In this document: positions 9,101-14,564 of the stretch, piece after piece
Layout: every line of letters begins with the position of its first letter
Numbering within the stretch: the first letter of the stretch is position 1
Origin: CAYLHB01 sp964383505
Lineage (GTDB): Bacteria; Patescibacteriota; Minisyncoccia; Phycocordibacterales; UBA12088
DNA: 14,564 bases
Assembly: GCA_964383505.1 (NCBI GenBank)
Contig: CAYLHB010000019.1
Span: 1-14,564, forward strand
Direction of reading: 5' to 3'
Translations under genes and position numbers: made by a program
Notes under the pieces: model-generated
Told to the model about the DNA's origin: nothing
The model's database searches: none
What the model saw: only the letters and a program-made list of their open reading frames with translations

Positions 9101-10334
9101 GTACTACGGAAACGCGGTTGCGGGCACATCGGAATCCACTTGCACGTTTGCGCAAACATTTACCAGTGCACCGGTGGTACTCTCCGCGCTCCAAACCAAC
9201 AACAACACGGGGAGTCCCGATTTCCTCACGGTCTACCAGCGGTCGGTGACCCCGAGCAATTTCACCTGCGCGATCGAGGTGCCGGATGGCGAGAACAATT
9301 CACCCACCACTCCCGAGGTCATCGGGTGGGTCGCACTCTCCAAGGGCACCTTCACCAACAACGACACACTTTTTGAGGTAGCGACCACGAGCGTGTCGGT
9401 AACCGGCTGGACGGATACCCCATGGTTCTCCTACGTGTTCCCGACGCTCTACTATGGGAGTGCGCCGGGCATCATCGCGAGCAAGCAAACACGAAACGGT
9501 GGTGATGGCGGATGGGTGCGCTACGACTCTGTTGACGCATCCTCCACGCGACTCGCGATTGATGAGCGCGATAGTGGTAACCGTACGCACACAGCGGAGT
9601 CAGTGGGTCTCCTGTCGTTTTCGCGCGGAACGATGCTCATTGCGGCGACGACGTCCGACTTTACCTTTGATGCCGTCACCAACAAAGAGTTCGAGTTTAC
9701 CTTTGAAAACCACGATGCGGGCGTCAATCGCGCGTACTACTTCCGCCTCTACGACGTGGAGCGTTCGCTCGCCATCGCCACCACAAGCCAGCCGTCACTC
9801 GTGACCGCCGGCGGGTCGCTCTCATTTGCACTCGTGGGGCTCCCGTCGGGTACTGCAACCGAGGGGGTGGTGACTGATGTAACGACTACTCCGACCTCAA
9901 TTGCCTTCGGGACGCTCCCATGGAACACCGATATGGAAGCAGCTCATCGGCTCACGGTCTCCACCAATGCCGCACGCGGGTACCAGGTGTTCCTCTTTGA
10001 GCGGCAGGGACTCACCGCAGGAGCGCGAGAAATAGAAAAAGTGACAGGTACCAACGAAAATCCCCTCGTCTGGTCGGTGGGATGTGATGCGGGCGCGAGC
10101 GGGTGCTGGGGCTACCATGCGGGAGATGATACCCTTGCGGGCGGCTCCACGCGTTTCCTCTCCGACAATGCGTACGCGGCACCCACAAGCACACTCTCCG
10201 AGGTCGCCTACAGCTCCGTACCGGTACCACTTAGCGAGTCCACGGATGTAGTGTACCGCATCAAAGTGACCCCGAACCAAGTCGCGGGCAACTACGAGAG
10301 TAAGCTGGTCTATGTCATCGTGCCGGTCTTCTGA
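3123..10334 (+). CDS. Giant multi-module surface protein with WxL-like C-terminal domain
   Basis: 2403 residues. The N-terminus has a basic patch and a hydrophobic segment (about 17-40): a signal peptide or membrane anchor. The start could also be ATG 3153 (residue 11); neither start has a Shine-Dalgarno sequence. Modules by eye: three jelly-roll (C1q/TNF-like) units at 48-194, 195-341 and 342 to about 488, sharing G-H-Y-L-V-type strands; two tandem repeats at 500-849 and 850-1202, each with four conserved Cys (PYDC, TMCVYV, a Cys before SAAS or AAIAS, TYCFRL); a beta region 1203-1577; a further TYCFRM-type module 1578 to about 1760; a lectin/CBM-like region about 1857-2170; and a C-terminal domain about 2240-2403. 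That last domain contains Trp2317, Cys2320/Cys2327 and the final VYVIVPVF, and resembles the Firmicute WxL domain in position and strand pattern. There is no LPXTG motif. The role is probably adhesion or host contact. Module families are inferred from memory. Confidence 0.8.
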   Translation: MHALLPTITQMSRTHRRLVGVLALVCLVLGSVALFFFLTRETRAAIGDIAIYREVTGTDDAIGTTAANITWDTTVREAGLYSIDVGRTDVTLSEQGHYLVMYNIGAETSGGSGRSEVQGYLNLAGTDQAYGRGSCYIRRANGQNECFLSGAAIIETSGTNQALRVVGQRTDSNSATVRRMAGKSGYMLLRLDDAWDYLRVREAGGGQAFNSATFATVDWDNNDELDTGTFSRSGGDITLARAGHYLVTANVMFRNSGTGQRNQAIRITLDGYEIPGTRTTAYSGGTSSTLDHSAVWMGIIVATTTNQVLRLQGACSGETCSRMTNVGGQTAMTIARLPETAEYLRLTELGGGQAVDGTDDPILWDTQSEVDTAFSHSTTSNTSRVTFNTDDDYLFFGSFFSDRTGTAATTEQYPHWEWRTNVGGKATYGSFGSYNRGDSGTTGAFTSGSAGGVILAASSTNYVELVNTDESTVNDALNVFVAERTSLMGVRVSTLNMADVYVQTRGTQVATSSVPSTNLYLDGAFTIEATRGAETVTDITIAENGTVDADADLANIRLYYETDTSAPYDCASESYNKTEAQFGATSTNGFSGANGTSSFSGSVAISKTATMCVYVVLDVLDSATDGETIEVEITDASEDVVIASGDTSPNIAQAISGATTLLDDNLTQIHYHFRNDNGGEATSTSATAGVEDTPLVGLVKNSPMRLRFEVSNEGSYEAPPVQLRFEYATKTASCSAASDWRDVGSAGEGFSMYNSSYFEHGSSTTNIATTTGGVTDENDVFLSPNGGMLDTSSESGSLTLASTTFVELEYAFQANNGTESGTTYCFRLSDQGTELKTYALYPEATIKADVLVSATSSQAVSVNASSTAAYLGGAFVITDQSSSSRQVTNITITETGTADAQQELDNVLLRYDLDTSVPYDCGSESYDPSDLQFGLTDTDGFSGPNGSSTFAGSVTASTTATMCVYVVFDVKPTAMNGATVEVSLANASEDVVVSSGTINPNTSVALDGTTTIVASELDQLHFQFRFDDGSETLASSMTGGVEDTPITVLRRGDAHRLRMLVSNEGGTSTPVTVFRLEYGTKVSTCAAIASWSSIASDDGAWALSPTTNLTDGADTTNIATTTGGVTDENSVFLSPNGGVRDESGETGSLVLTETEFVELEFSIEATENASAGTTYCFRLTNAGATLSGDYTVYPEATVANTNDFFIQRGISTIVTNASSTTITAGVDYTKPVRSGTAFIRITNSQHTGAGHSVGGASQVANAVTVYVSNPDNIANSITFERGSTNASLNTRVNWEIIEYRGSVGGDNEIVVRSASTATFADASATVNASVANVATDADMVVFVTGIYNPNADVTSYHQSTVEANWNGGTDEAVFTRRATGNATRVSFAAVEFTGANWKVQRISHTYSAAGSEQQVPIPEPLNSTARAFLVTQYSSAQNGLDELGGEAWISSVSTVSFQLEATASPANGKTHVVWVIENTQTNGTPMKVTRSNGTHTGSVEASIETRSIGITLADLTASSIFLNNRSSGTGTQYPRNIIAYRLISTTEYELYVSEISASTRTYRTEVVEWPTAVRTVTQNYYRFYVDNDALDPEDAWPPGGGDLGEITSITGMNTPPEPGDKVRIRVSLKVAGNSMSARTRAFKLQFGERETTCGAISTWFDVGDSASTTALWRAWNGSTADGTEVGELKLSQSDRAGTYEEDGPTSLNPNKVFIGEDVEYDWSLLDQGAPDLTTYCFRMVDSSGAPLDDYLYYPTLTTAGYVVEVSAWRFFGDSENTTPTTPLAATNTAPTAVDVLDPFKLRVVLSETAGKSGANVKYKLQYSEFPDFSVAYDVASQDQCTSGSRFCYADGAGSEGAILANRTISTADSCAGGVGDGCGTVNEYPFVPGEIGEVGTTTANSAGTVVSLGRTYQNPVIIVESISGDDGGGSGNRPAAAIITATTSSSFTVRIQEPDDEPDTHGVETVAYLVLEAGAHMLPDGTRIDAGLLSTSAYYGNAVAGTSESTCTFAQTFTSAPVVLSALQTNNNTGSPDFLTVYQRSVTPSNFTCAIEVPDGENNSPTTPEVIGWVALSKGTFTNNDTLFEVATTSVSVTGWTDTPWFSYVFPTLYYGSAPGIIASKQTRNGGDGGWVRYDSVDASSTRLAIDERDSGNRTHTAESVGLLSFSRGTMLIAATTSDFTFDAVTNKEFEFTFENHDAGVNRAYYFRLYDVERSLAIATTSQPSLVTAGGSLSFALVGLPSGTATEGVVTDVTTTPTSIAFGTLPWNTDMEAAHRLTVSTNAARGYQVFLFERQGLTAGAREIEKVTGTNENPLVWSVGCDAGASGCWGYHAGDDTLAGGSTRFLSDNAYAAPTSTLSEVAYSSVPVPLSESTDVVYRIKVTPNQVAGNYESKLVYVIVPVF
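4620..5669 (+). repeat. Tandem module repeat, copy 1
   Basis: Encodes residues 500-849 of the giant protein. The order of landmarks is the same as in copy 2: PYDC, GFSG.NG, ATMCVYVV, EDVV, GGVEDTP, NIATTTGGVTDEN, VFLSPNGG, TTYCFRL, YPEAT. At NIATTTGG the two copies are offset by 1053 bases. DNA similarity is high around that stretch and lower elsewhere, indicating an old duplication with uneven divergence. Confidence 0.85.
5670..6728 (+). repeat. Tandem module repeat, copy 2
   Basis: Encodes residues 850-1202, with all the landmarks of copy 1 in the same order and all four cysteines kept. Retained cysteines fit disulfide-stabilised extracytoplasmic beta domains. A shorter, more diverged relative of the second half of the unit (ending TTYCFRM, YYPTL) recurs at about residues 1578-1760. 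Confidence 0.85.
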
Positions 10335-10405
10335 TTTCGCATATTGACGTGTACGGTGACATGCCGCACACTCATGCAGTACCAGTAACCTACTATGTTT
10401 ATTGT

Positions 10406-11806
10406 ATGAAGCTCACCACTTCGCCAGTACCTCCGAAAGGTGCCACACGTATTTCATTTACAAGAGAGCATGAGCGTGTCGAGTTTGTGCGCGAGGGAGG
10501 GGAGACGACACTCATACTCGGCATTGGGAAAGAATGGAAACCGACACTTCGTACGTACCGTACACTCGTGCGGAGAATTGTTTCCGCGGCGCGAGGTTAC
10601 CGGTGTGCGACGATCACCCTTACATGGAGTGATATCGAGGTTCTTGGGGTAGATGCACCGAGAGTGGAGCTTCTGCGCACCTTTGCGGAAAATGCCGTCA
10701 TGGCAAACTACGAGTTTATCTCGTTTAAAAAGCCGCCCGCAGAGGGTTGGAGTGCGGTCAGTGAGTGTGCGTTCATGGGGGAATTTTCATTGGAGGACAA
10801 GCGTGCGCTTGCGATGGGCGGCATCATCGGCGAAGAGGTTAATGCAACGCGCGAGCTTGCGAATATGCCCGGAGGAGATATGACCCCCGCGACCTTGGCC
10901 GCGTACGCGAAGCGTGCGGGCGAAAAAGCCGGTGTGAAGGTTACCGTGTTGGGGAAAAAGGAGATGGAAAAACTCGGCATGGGCGCGATTCTTGGTGTCG
11001 GAAAAGGGAGTGTACAGGAACCCAAGTTTATTAGTGTGGAGTACCTCAAGGGAGGGAAGCGCGCGCCCATCGTGCTTGTGGGTAAGGGAGTGACGTTTGA
11101 TACGGGGGGCATCAATTTGAAGCCGAGTGCGCACATCCTTGATATGAATCTCGACATGTCGGGTGGTGCGGCGGTTCTCCACAGTGTACTTGCCGCGGCA
11201 CGTCTCAAACTCAAGGTAAACGTCGTGGGGCTAGTGCCGGCGGTGGAGAACATGCCGTCTGGCGAGAGCTACAGACCAGGGGATATACTTAAGAGCTTGT
11301 CGGGCAAAACGATAGAGGTGCTGGACACGGACGCAGAGGGGCGCGTTATTCTTGCCGATGCACTCACCTATGCCGCACGCTACAAACCACAAAAAGTGGT
11401 GGATGTGGCGACACTGACGGGCGCCTCACTTGTGGCACTCGGCACGAAAGCGTCGGCTCTCATGACGTTTGATGATGGGTTTGCAGACGAGCTTGAACGA
11501 CTTGGCGAGGAGAGCGGCGAGTACCTGTGGCGGTTTCCGTTGTGGGACGAGTACAAGGAGCTCGTAAAGGGACGTTTTGGGGACGTGCCCAACATACCCA
11601 CCGAAAACAGCAGGTACGCGGGTGTCATTGGTGGTGGGATGTTTCTCGCGCAGTTTATTGAAGGGTATCCGGAAGGGTGTGTGTGGGCGCACATTGATAT
11701 GGCGCCCCGTATGACGGCGGATAAGAGCGATTGCCTCGCACCGGGAGCGGCCGGCTCCCCGGTGCGTCTCCTGGTGCGGCTGTTGGAGGCGAGTGAGAGC
11801 AGGTAG
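10406..11806 (+). CDS. pepA: Leucyl aminopeptidase, M17 family
   Basis: 466 residues from ATG 10406. It is a cytosolic dinuclear-metal exopeptidase that removes N-terminal residues from peptides; M17 enzymes form hexamers. The catalytic domain is intact. Lys227, Asp232, Asp250, Asp309 and Glu311 are the expected metal ligands (VGKGVTFDTGG, MNLDMSGGAA, DTDAEGRV). Lys239 and Arg313 are the catalytic pair. Their spacing (+5, +12, +23, +82, +84, +86 from Lys227) equals that of E. coli PepA Lys270 to Arg356. The family signature NTDAEGRL reads DTDAEGRV. The protein is somewhat shorter than the 503-residue E. coli enzyme, and the difference lies in the N-terminal domain. The frame is open to GTG 10349, but the family-like start is at 10406. 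A -10-like TACTAT (10391-10396) would give an almost leaderless mRNA. It has no signal peptide, so it is probably a housekeeping peptide-recycling enzyme among surface genes. Confidence 0.93.
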   Translation: MKLTTSPVPPKGATRISFTREHERVEFVREGGETTLILGIGKEWKPTLRTYRTLVRRIVSAARGYRCATITLTWSDIEVLGVDAPRVELLRTFAENAVMANYEFISFKKPPAEGWSAVSECAFMGEFSLEDKRALAMGGIIGEEVNATRELANMPGGDMTPATLAAYAKRAGEKAGVKVTVLGKKEMEKLGMGAILGVGKGSVQEPKFISVEYLKGGKRAPIVLVGKGVTFDTGGINLKPSAHILDMNLDMSGGAAVLHSVLAAARLKLKVNVVGLVPAVENMPSGESYRPGDILKSLSGKTIEVLDTDAEGRVILADALTYAARYKPQKVVDVATLTGASLVALGTKASALMTFDDGFADELERLGEESGEYLWRFPLWDEYKELVKGRFGDVPNIPTENSRYAGVIGGGMFLAQFIEGYPEGCVWAHIDMAPRMTADKSDCLAPGAAGSPVRLLVRLLEASESR

Positions 11807-11834
11807 TGCACACCACAAAGTATGTGCATAAACC

Positions 11835-11865
11835 TTGCATAGGCAAGGTACTTTGGCGGTACAAT
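11835..11865 (+). promoter_or_regulatory. Promoter of the first DUF916-like gene, probably leaderless
   Basis: A -35 TTGCAT (11835-11840) and a -10 TACAAT (11860-11865) are separated by 19 bp, slightly long. Seven bases after the -10 is 11872, which is the A of the ATG, so transcription would start at the start codon. This fits the absence of any Shine-Dalgarno sequence and supports choosing ATG 11872 over the open frame from GTG 11806. Confidence 0.5.
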
Positions 11866-11871
11866 GTATCC

Positions 11872-13086
11872 ATGCGCCATTTTCTTCTGCTGGCGTCCTT
11901 TCCGCTTGTTGCGGTGCTTTTTGCTGTCAGCCAACCGCTCTATGCGGAGGAACCGGGTGGGGATGCTGATGTGCACGCCACCACTACGGGAGACGGACTC
12001 GAAGCCTCGAGTACACCGCGTATAGGTGATGGGCTGTTTGTCGTGATACCCGCGGTTATCAACCAGAAGGCGAAAGCGCGCGACATCATCAAGGAACAAC
12101 TGACACTCACCAACCAGAGTGATCACACACTCAACCTCTACGCCGACGTGCTCGACATTCACGCGCAAGGCGAAGCACCGCCTCCCGACTCGCTTGAGGC
12201 ATCGCTCGCGCGGTGGATAGAAATCACCCGAGGTGTGATAGAGCTCTCTCCCGGCGAGTCTCGTACGGTACCCTACCTTATCCACGTCAATATGCGGGCC
12301 GTGCCGGGCGTCTATACCGCACGCGTTCGTTTCCTTACCGGCGCCACGCGAGCGGAGGCCAAAGAGCATACTGGTGCGACGAGCTTACTCCTCACGCTTG
12401 AGGTACAGGATGACGCTCGGGAACGATTGGAACTTGGCGGCTTTGTGGCAGAGGAACCTTTAGTAACAAGCGGGTTGGCAAACTTCAACTATAAGCTTGA
12501 GAATGTGGGGAATCGTTCGCTCGCGCCACGTGGCGAGATACGCATTTTCAACCGTAAGGGCGAAGAAGTGGGCACGGTGCCCATCAATCCCGACAAGAAG
12601 ACTATTGAAGCGAATGCAAAAGAGCAACTCGCCGCAGCATGGGATACGGCGGGTCGGTTTGGCAAGTACAAAGCGTTCCTCGACATCGAGTATGGGGAAA
12701 ATCAGCTCGCGACAGTGAACGACACTGTGTACTTCTGGGTGTTCCCATGGAAGGAGGTGCTGATGGCGCTTGTGGGTATCGTGGTACTCGCCTTTTTAGG
12801 TACGTATGCAATGCATACGCGCTCTGTCTCTCGCCGCCCCATGCCCGCCTACGCACCCACCCAGCCGTTTACCTCGCTTGATTCCGCTCCTGCTACTGCC
12901 TCATTTGTAGATTCATATGAACCGCCCCGTCGCTCCGTGCGACAGATTACCTATGAGCCGCCAACCGAGCGTATACGCGCGAGCGCCTCGCCTACGATTG
13001 AGGGGGGAACGGTCCGTTTGGGAGCACGACAAGCACAGGGGGCACAGCAGTCGCATGTGGTACAGTTGGCGCCACGACGAAGGTGA
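11872..13086 (+). CDS. DUF916/WxL-interacting-like membrane-anchored surface protein (paralogue 1)
   Basis: 404 residues: signal peptide 1-24 (ending PLYA before EE), a short Thr/Asp-rich linker, then two beta domains. Residues about 45-175 (GLFVVIPAVINQKAKARDI, then LTLTNQSDHTLNLYADV) resemble the DUF916 peptidoglycan-binding domain. Residues about 180-290 (NVGNRSLAPRGEIRIFNRKG, then GKYKAFLDIEYG) resemble the DUF3324 half. One transmembrane helix follows (about 296-314). The cytoplasmic tail of about 90 residues is basic and rich in Pro, Arg and Ser, and ends LAPRRR. In Firmicutes such proteins anchor WxL-domain proteins at the wall. Here the candidate partner is the giant protein upstream. 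The next gene is a paralogue: both have a GxIxIxNxxGxxxGxVPIN-type segment and a YFxVxP motif just before the helix. The long tail is unusual for the family as I know it. The domain call is by eye. Confidence 0.7.
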   Translation: MRHFLLLASFPLVAVLFAVSQPLYAEEPGGDADVHATTTGDGLEASSTPRIGDGLFVVIPAVINQKAKARDIIKEQLTLTNQSDHTLNLYADVLDIHAQGEAPPPDSLEASLARWIEITRGVIELSPGESRTVPYLIHVNMRAVPGVYTARVRFLTGATRAEAKEHTGATSLLLTLEVQDDARERLELGGFVAEEPLVTSGLANFNYKLENVGNRSLAPRGEIRIFNRKGEEVGTVPINPDKKTIEANAKEQLAAAWDTAGRFGKYKAFLDIEYGENQLATVNDTVYFWVFPWKEVLMALVGIVVLAFLGTYAMHTRSVSRRPMPAYAPTQPFTSLDSAPATASFVDSYEPPRRSVRQITYEPPTERIRASASPTIEGGTVRLGARQAQGAQQSHVVQLAPRRR

Positions 13087-13088
13087 GA

Positions 13089-13166
13089 CGAATTTCCAAT
13101 GTCCAATTTCTAATTTCTAAACGCGCGTACCGTTATTTGGAAATTAGAAATTAGAAATTAGAAATT
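13089..13166. repeat. AT-rich palindromic repeat between the two paralogues
   Basis: A left arm (about 13090-13120, with CCAATTTCTAATTTCTAA) is roughly the reverse complement of a right arm (about 13137-13166) made of 3-4 copies of the heptamer AAATTAG. The spacer is GC-rich. It could fold into a long AT-rich hairpin between the genes and partly insulate them. It shares sequence with the palindrome at 14461-14530. The right arm also carries a weak TTGGAA / TAGAAA promoter-like pair (13137-13142, 13159-13164) before the next start codon. Confidence 0.7.
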
Positions 13167-13170
13167 TTCA

Positions 13171-14460
13171 GTGCACAGTTCACTCAACCGGATGTGGGTT
13201 CTCGCAAGCATACTCGTGCTCCTGTTCGTCGTGCCCCACTCACTTTCTGCACAGTCGCTCGGCCTTTCCATTACGCCGCCGCTTACCCAGATAAGTATGG
13301 ATCCCGGCGGGGAGTGGAATGGCCAAATCAAGGTAGTGAACCCAAATCAAAACGAATTGACCATCTTTGTGCGCCCGGTCCTGTTTGCTCCCTCCGGAGA
13401 AGAGGGGCAGGGACGTTTCCTCCCCCAATTAGACAACGTAGAGCGTGCGACAGGGACGATACTCGCGTGGCTGTCCACACCAGAAGAGGCTATTGTTATA
13501 GCGCCCGAAAAGACCGCAGAAATCCCTATCTCACTCACGCTTCCCGACGATGCACCTCCGGGAGGGCACTACGCGGCACTCCTCGTGACCACCGAAAATC
13601 CCAATGCGGAACCGGTGGGGAATACGGTGACCGTCAATAGTGCCATTGCCTCACTCCTCTTCCTTCGTGTGTCCGGCACGGTGGTAGAGTCCGGCAAGGT
13701 GCGAGATTTTTTTGCGGACCGTACATTTTTTGAGCATCCGGAAGCGGGTTTCACACTGAGGTTCGAGAATACGGGCACCGTGCACATTCTCCCGCAGGGG
13801 AGCATTACGATATACAACATGTTTGGGAAAAAGCGTGGGTATGTGCCCATCAACCAGTCAACGAGCTTTGGTAACGTCCTCCCAGGAACTATCAGGAAGT
13901 TTCGCTTCACCTGGAAGAGCGACGAGGGAGCATACGACATTGGGCGGTACCGCGCGGTTGCCACCCTTACCTACGGCTCAGAGGGGGGGCGACAGAATGT
14001 GAGCAGTACCGCGTACTTTTATGTGGTGCCGTTTACCAAAGTGGCGCAGGTGCTCGGTTTCCTCGCATTCTTCATCACGTTCTTCGTGTGGGCGGTGCGC
14101 GCGTACGTACGCAGGGCTCTCCGGCTCGCGGAAGCGCTTCGTCCCTCTGAACCCCCTCTCGCGCCGGACGCGGTCTTGGAGGAGCACGCGCCCTCCGCAC
14201 TTACCCTCACCACGCTTTTGCGGCCCATCCAACAGGAAATTGTTGATTTGCGGGCACCGAAAACATCACGGGTACCTGTAGTCCAGGAACACAGCGATGT
14301 CCCCCGTCTCGGTTCCGTGGGGGTGCCGAGCGTGCGTCGCTACGCATTCGCACTCGCGTTTGTCACGATGTGTGGCATCGCATGGGTCGTCGCGAGCGCA
14401 TTTTTTGAAGATGTACTCGTGTATGAACGTGAGTTTGAGGTGAAAGTGGAAGGAGAGTAA
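13171..14460 (+). CDS. DUF916/WxL-interacting-like membrane protein with two transmembrane helices (paralogue 2)
   Basis: 429 residues from GTG 13171. ATG 13192 is the alternative, but only the GTG start gives the signal peptide a positive charge (Arg7). Cleavage is likely after SLSA (27). Residues 29 to about 170 (LGLSITPPLTQISMDPGGEW, then DDAPPGGHYAALLVTT) resemble DUF916. About 171-288 form a second beta domain (ENTGTVHILPQGSITIYNMF, GRYRAVATLTYG) like that of paralogue 1. A helix at about 294-312 is preceded by YFYVVPF. A cytoplasmic segment with an acidic/Pro stretch and a possible short helix (about 313-390) leads to a second helix (391-412) and a 17-residue acidic, outward-facing end. 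The two-helix layout differs from paralogue 1 and from the usual single-helix family plan. The proposed role is membrane anchoring of, or docking to, surface proteins. No terminator with a T-run follows, only a palindrome. Confidence 0.7.
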   Translation: MHSSLNRMWVLASILVLLFVVPHSLSAQSLGLSITPPLTQISMDPGGEWNGQIKVVNPNQNELTIFVRPVLFAPSGEEGQGRFLPQLDNVERATGTILAWLSTPEEAIVIAPEKTAEIPISLTLPDDAPPGGHYAALLVTTENPNAEPVGNTVTVNSAIASLLFLRVSGTVVESGKVRDFFADRTFFEHPEAGFTLRFENTGTVHILPQGSITIYNMFGKKRGYVPINQSTSFGNVLPGTIRKFRFTWKSDEGAYDIGRYRAVATLTYGSEGGRQNVSSTAYFYVVPFTKVAQVLGFLAFFITFFVWAVRAYVRRALRLAEALRPSEPPLAPDAVLEEHAPSALTLTTLLRPIQQEIVDLRAPKTSRVPVVQEHSDVPRLGSVGVPSVRRYAFALAFVTMCGIAWVVASAFFEDVLVYEREFEVKVEGE

Positions 14461-14535
14461 CAAATTTCCAATTACTAATGTCCAATTCCAAAATGTTTTC
14501 GCATCCATTGGACATTAGGAATTGAAAATCTTGTT
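14461..14535. repeat. Palindromic repeat after the last gene
   Basis: CTAATGTCCAAT (14475-14486) and ATTGGACATTAG (14507-14518) form a perfect 12-bp stem around a 20-nt loop. The pairing extends imperfectly outwards to about 14461 and 14533. It starts immediately after the stop codon and shares the words AATTTCCAAT and AATGTCCAAT with the palindrome at 13089-13166, so the two belong to one repeat family. No T-run follows. It may still protect or end the transcript. Confidence 0.8.
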
Positions 14536-14558
14536 GCTGACGTATACAAAAATATAAC
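14531..14558 (+). promoter_or_regulatory. Possible promoter of a gene beyond the window
   Basis: TTGTTG (14531-14536) and TATAAC (14553-14558) are 16 bp apart and follow the palindrome. The -10 is a 5/6 match; the -35 is weak. The downstream gene is outside the window, so this cannot be confirmed. Confidence 0.3.
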
Positions 14559-14564
14559 ACTGCT

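Noticed and set aside
10349..10371. Hairpin after the giant gene as a terminator
   Set aside because: GTGT-A-CGG / CCG-C-ACAC is a short stem with an internal mismatch and no T-run; too weak to call.
11380..12369. 329-codon open frame on the minus strand
   Set aside because: It covers the catalytic end of the aminopeptidase and the start of the DUF916-like gene in antisense, and has no domain-like sequence.
13141..13166. AAATTAG repeats as a CRISPR array or microsatellite gene feature
   Set aside because: The units are 7 bp and contiguous, with no spacers and no cas genes; they form one arm of a palindrome.
3123..14460. UGA recoded as glycine (Gracilibacteria/Absconditabacteria code)
   Set aside because: TGA ends the giant gene and the first DUF916-like gene at natural C-termini, and no in-frame TGA is needed anywhere.

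Overview
The window looks like part of a Patescibacteria (Candidate Phyla Radiation, Parcubacteria-like) chromosome. The grounds are: a short M17 aminopeptidase; an S23/IVS-type four-helix bundle gene with AT-rich inverted flanks; AT-rich palindromic intergenic repeats; and a very large Thr/Ser-rich surface protein with the modules and C-terminal -VYVIVPVF ending I associate with that group. This assignment rests on remembered family resemblance, not on a search. All supported genes lie on the + strand. TGA serves as a normal stop (10332-10334, 13084-13086), so the UGA-as-glycine code of Gracilibacteria/Absconditabacteria does not apply.

Layout: (1) 1-728, a small secreted Thr/Glu-rich protein with a near-consensus promoter and an intrinsic terminator. 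(2) 729-2606, a long leader with a strong hairpin, then a secreted protein with an acidic linker and a TolB/PD40-like beta-propeller. (3) 2607-3119, an IVS-like unit: a four-helix bundle gene that needs one -1 frameshift, bracketed by imperfect inverted AT-rich arms. (4) 3123-10334, a 2403-residue modular surface protein: signal/anchor, three ~147-residue jelly-roll-like modules, two ~350-residue tandem repeats, several further beta modules, and a C-terminal WxL-like domain. (5) 10406-11806, an M17 leucyl aminopeptidase with every catalytic residue present. (6) 11872-13086 and 13171-14460, two diverged paralogues resembling the WxL-interacting DUF916/DUF3324 proteins. They are separated and followed by AT-rich palindromes.

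Functional reading (inference): five of the seven genes encode exported proteins, so the window is a cell-surface cassette. The giant protein with a WxL-like C-terminus and the two membrane-anchored DUF916-like proteins recall the cell-surface (csc/WxL) clusters of Firmicutes, where the DUF916 proteins hold WxL proteins at the wall. A Patescibacterial version of that pairing, perhaps for attachment to a host cell, is the main hypothesis here. The aminopeptidase is probably a bystander, and the four-helix unit looks like an insertion between two surface genes.
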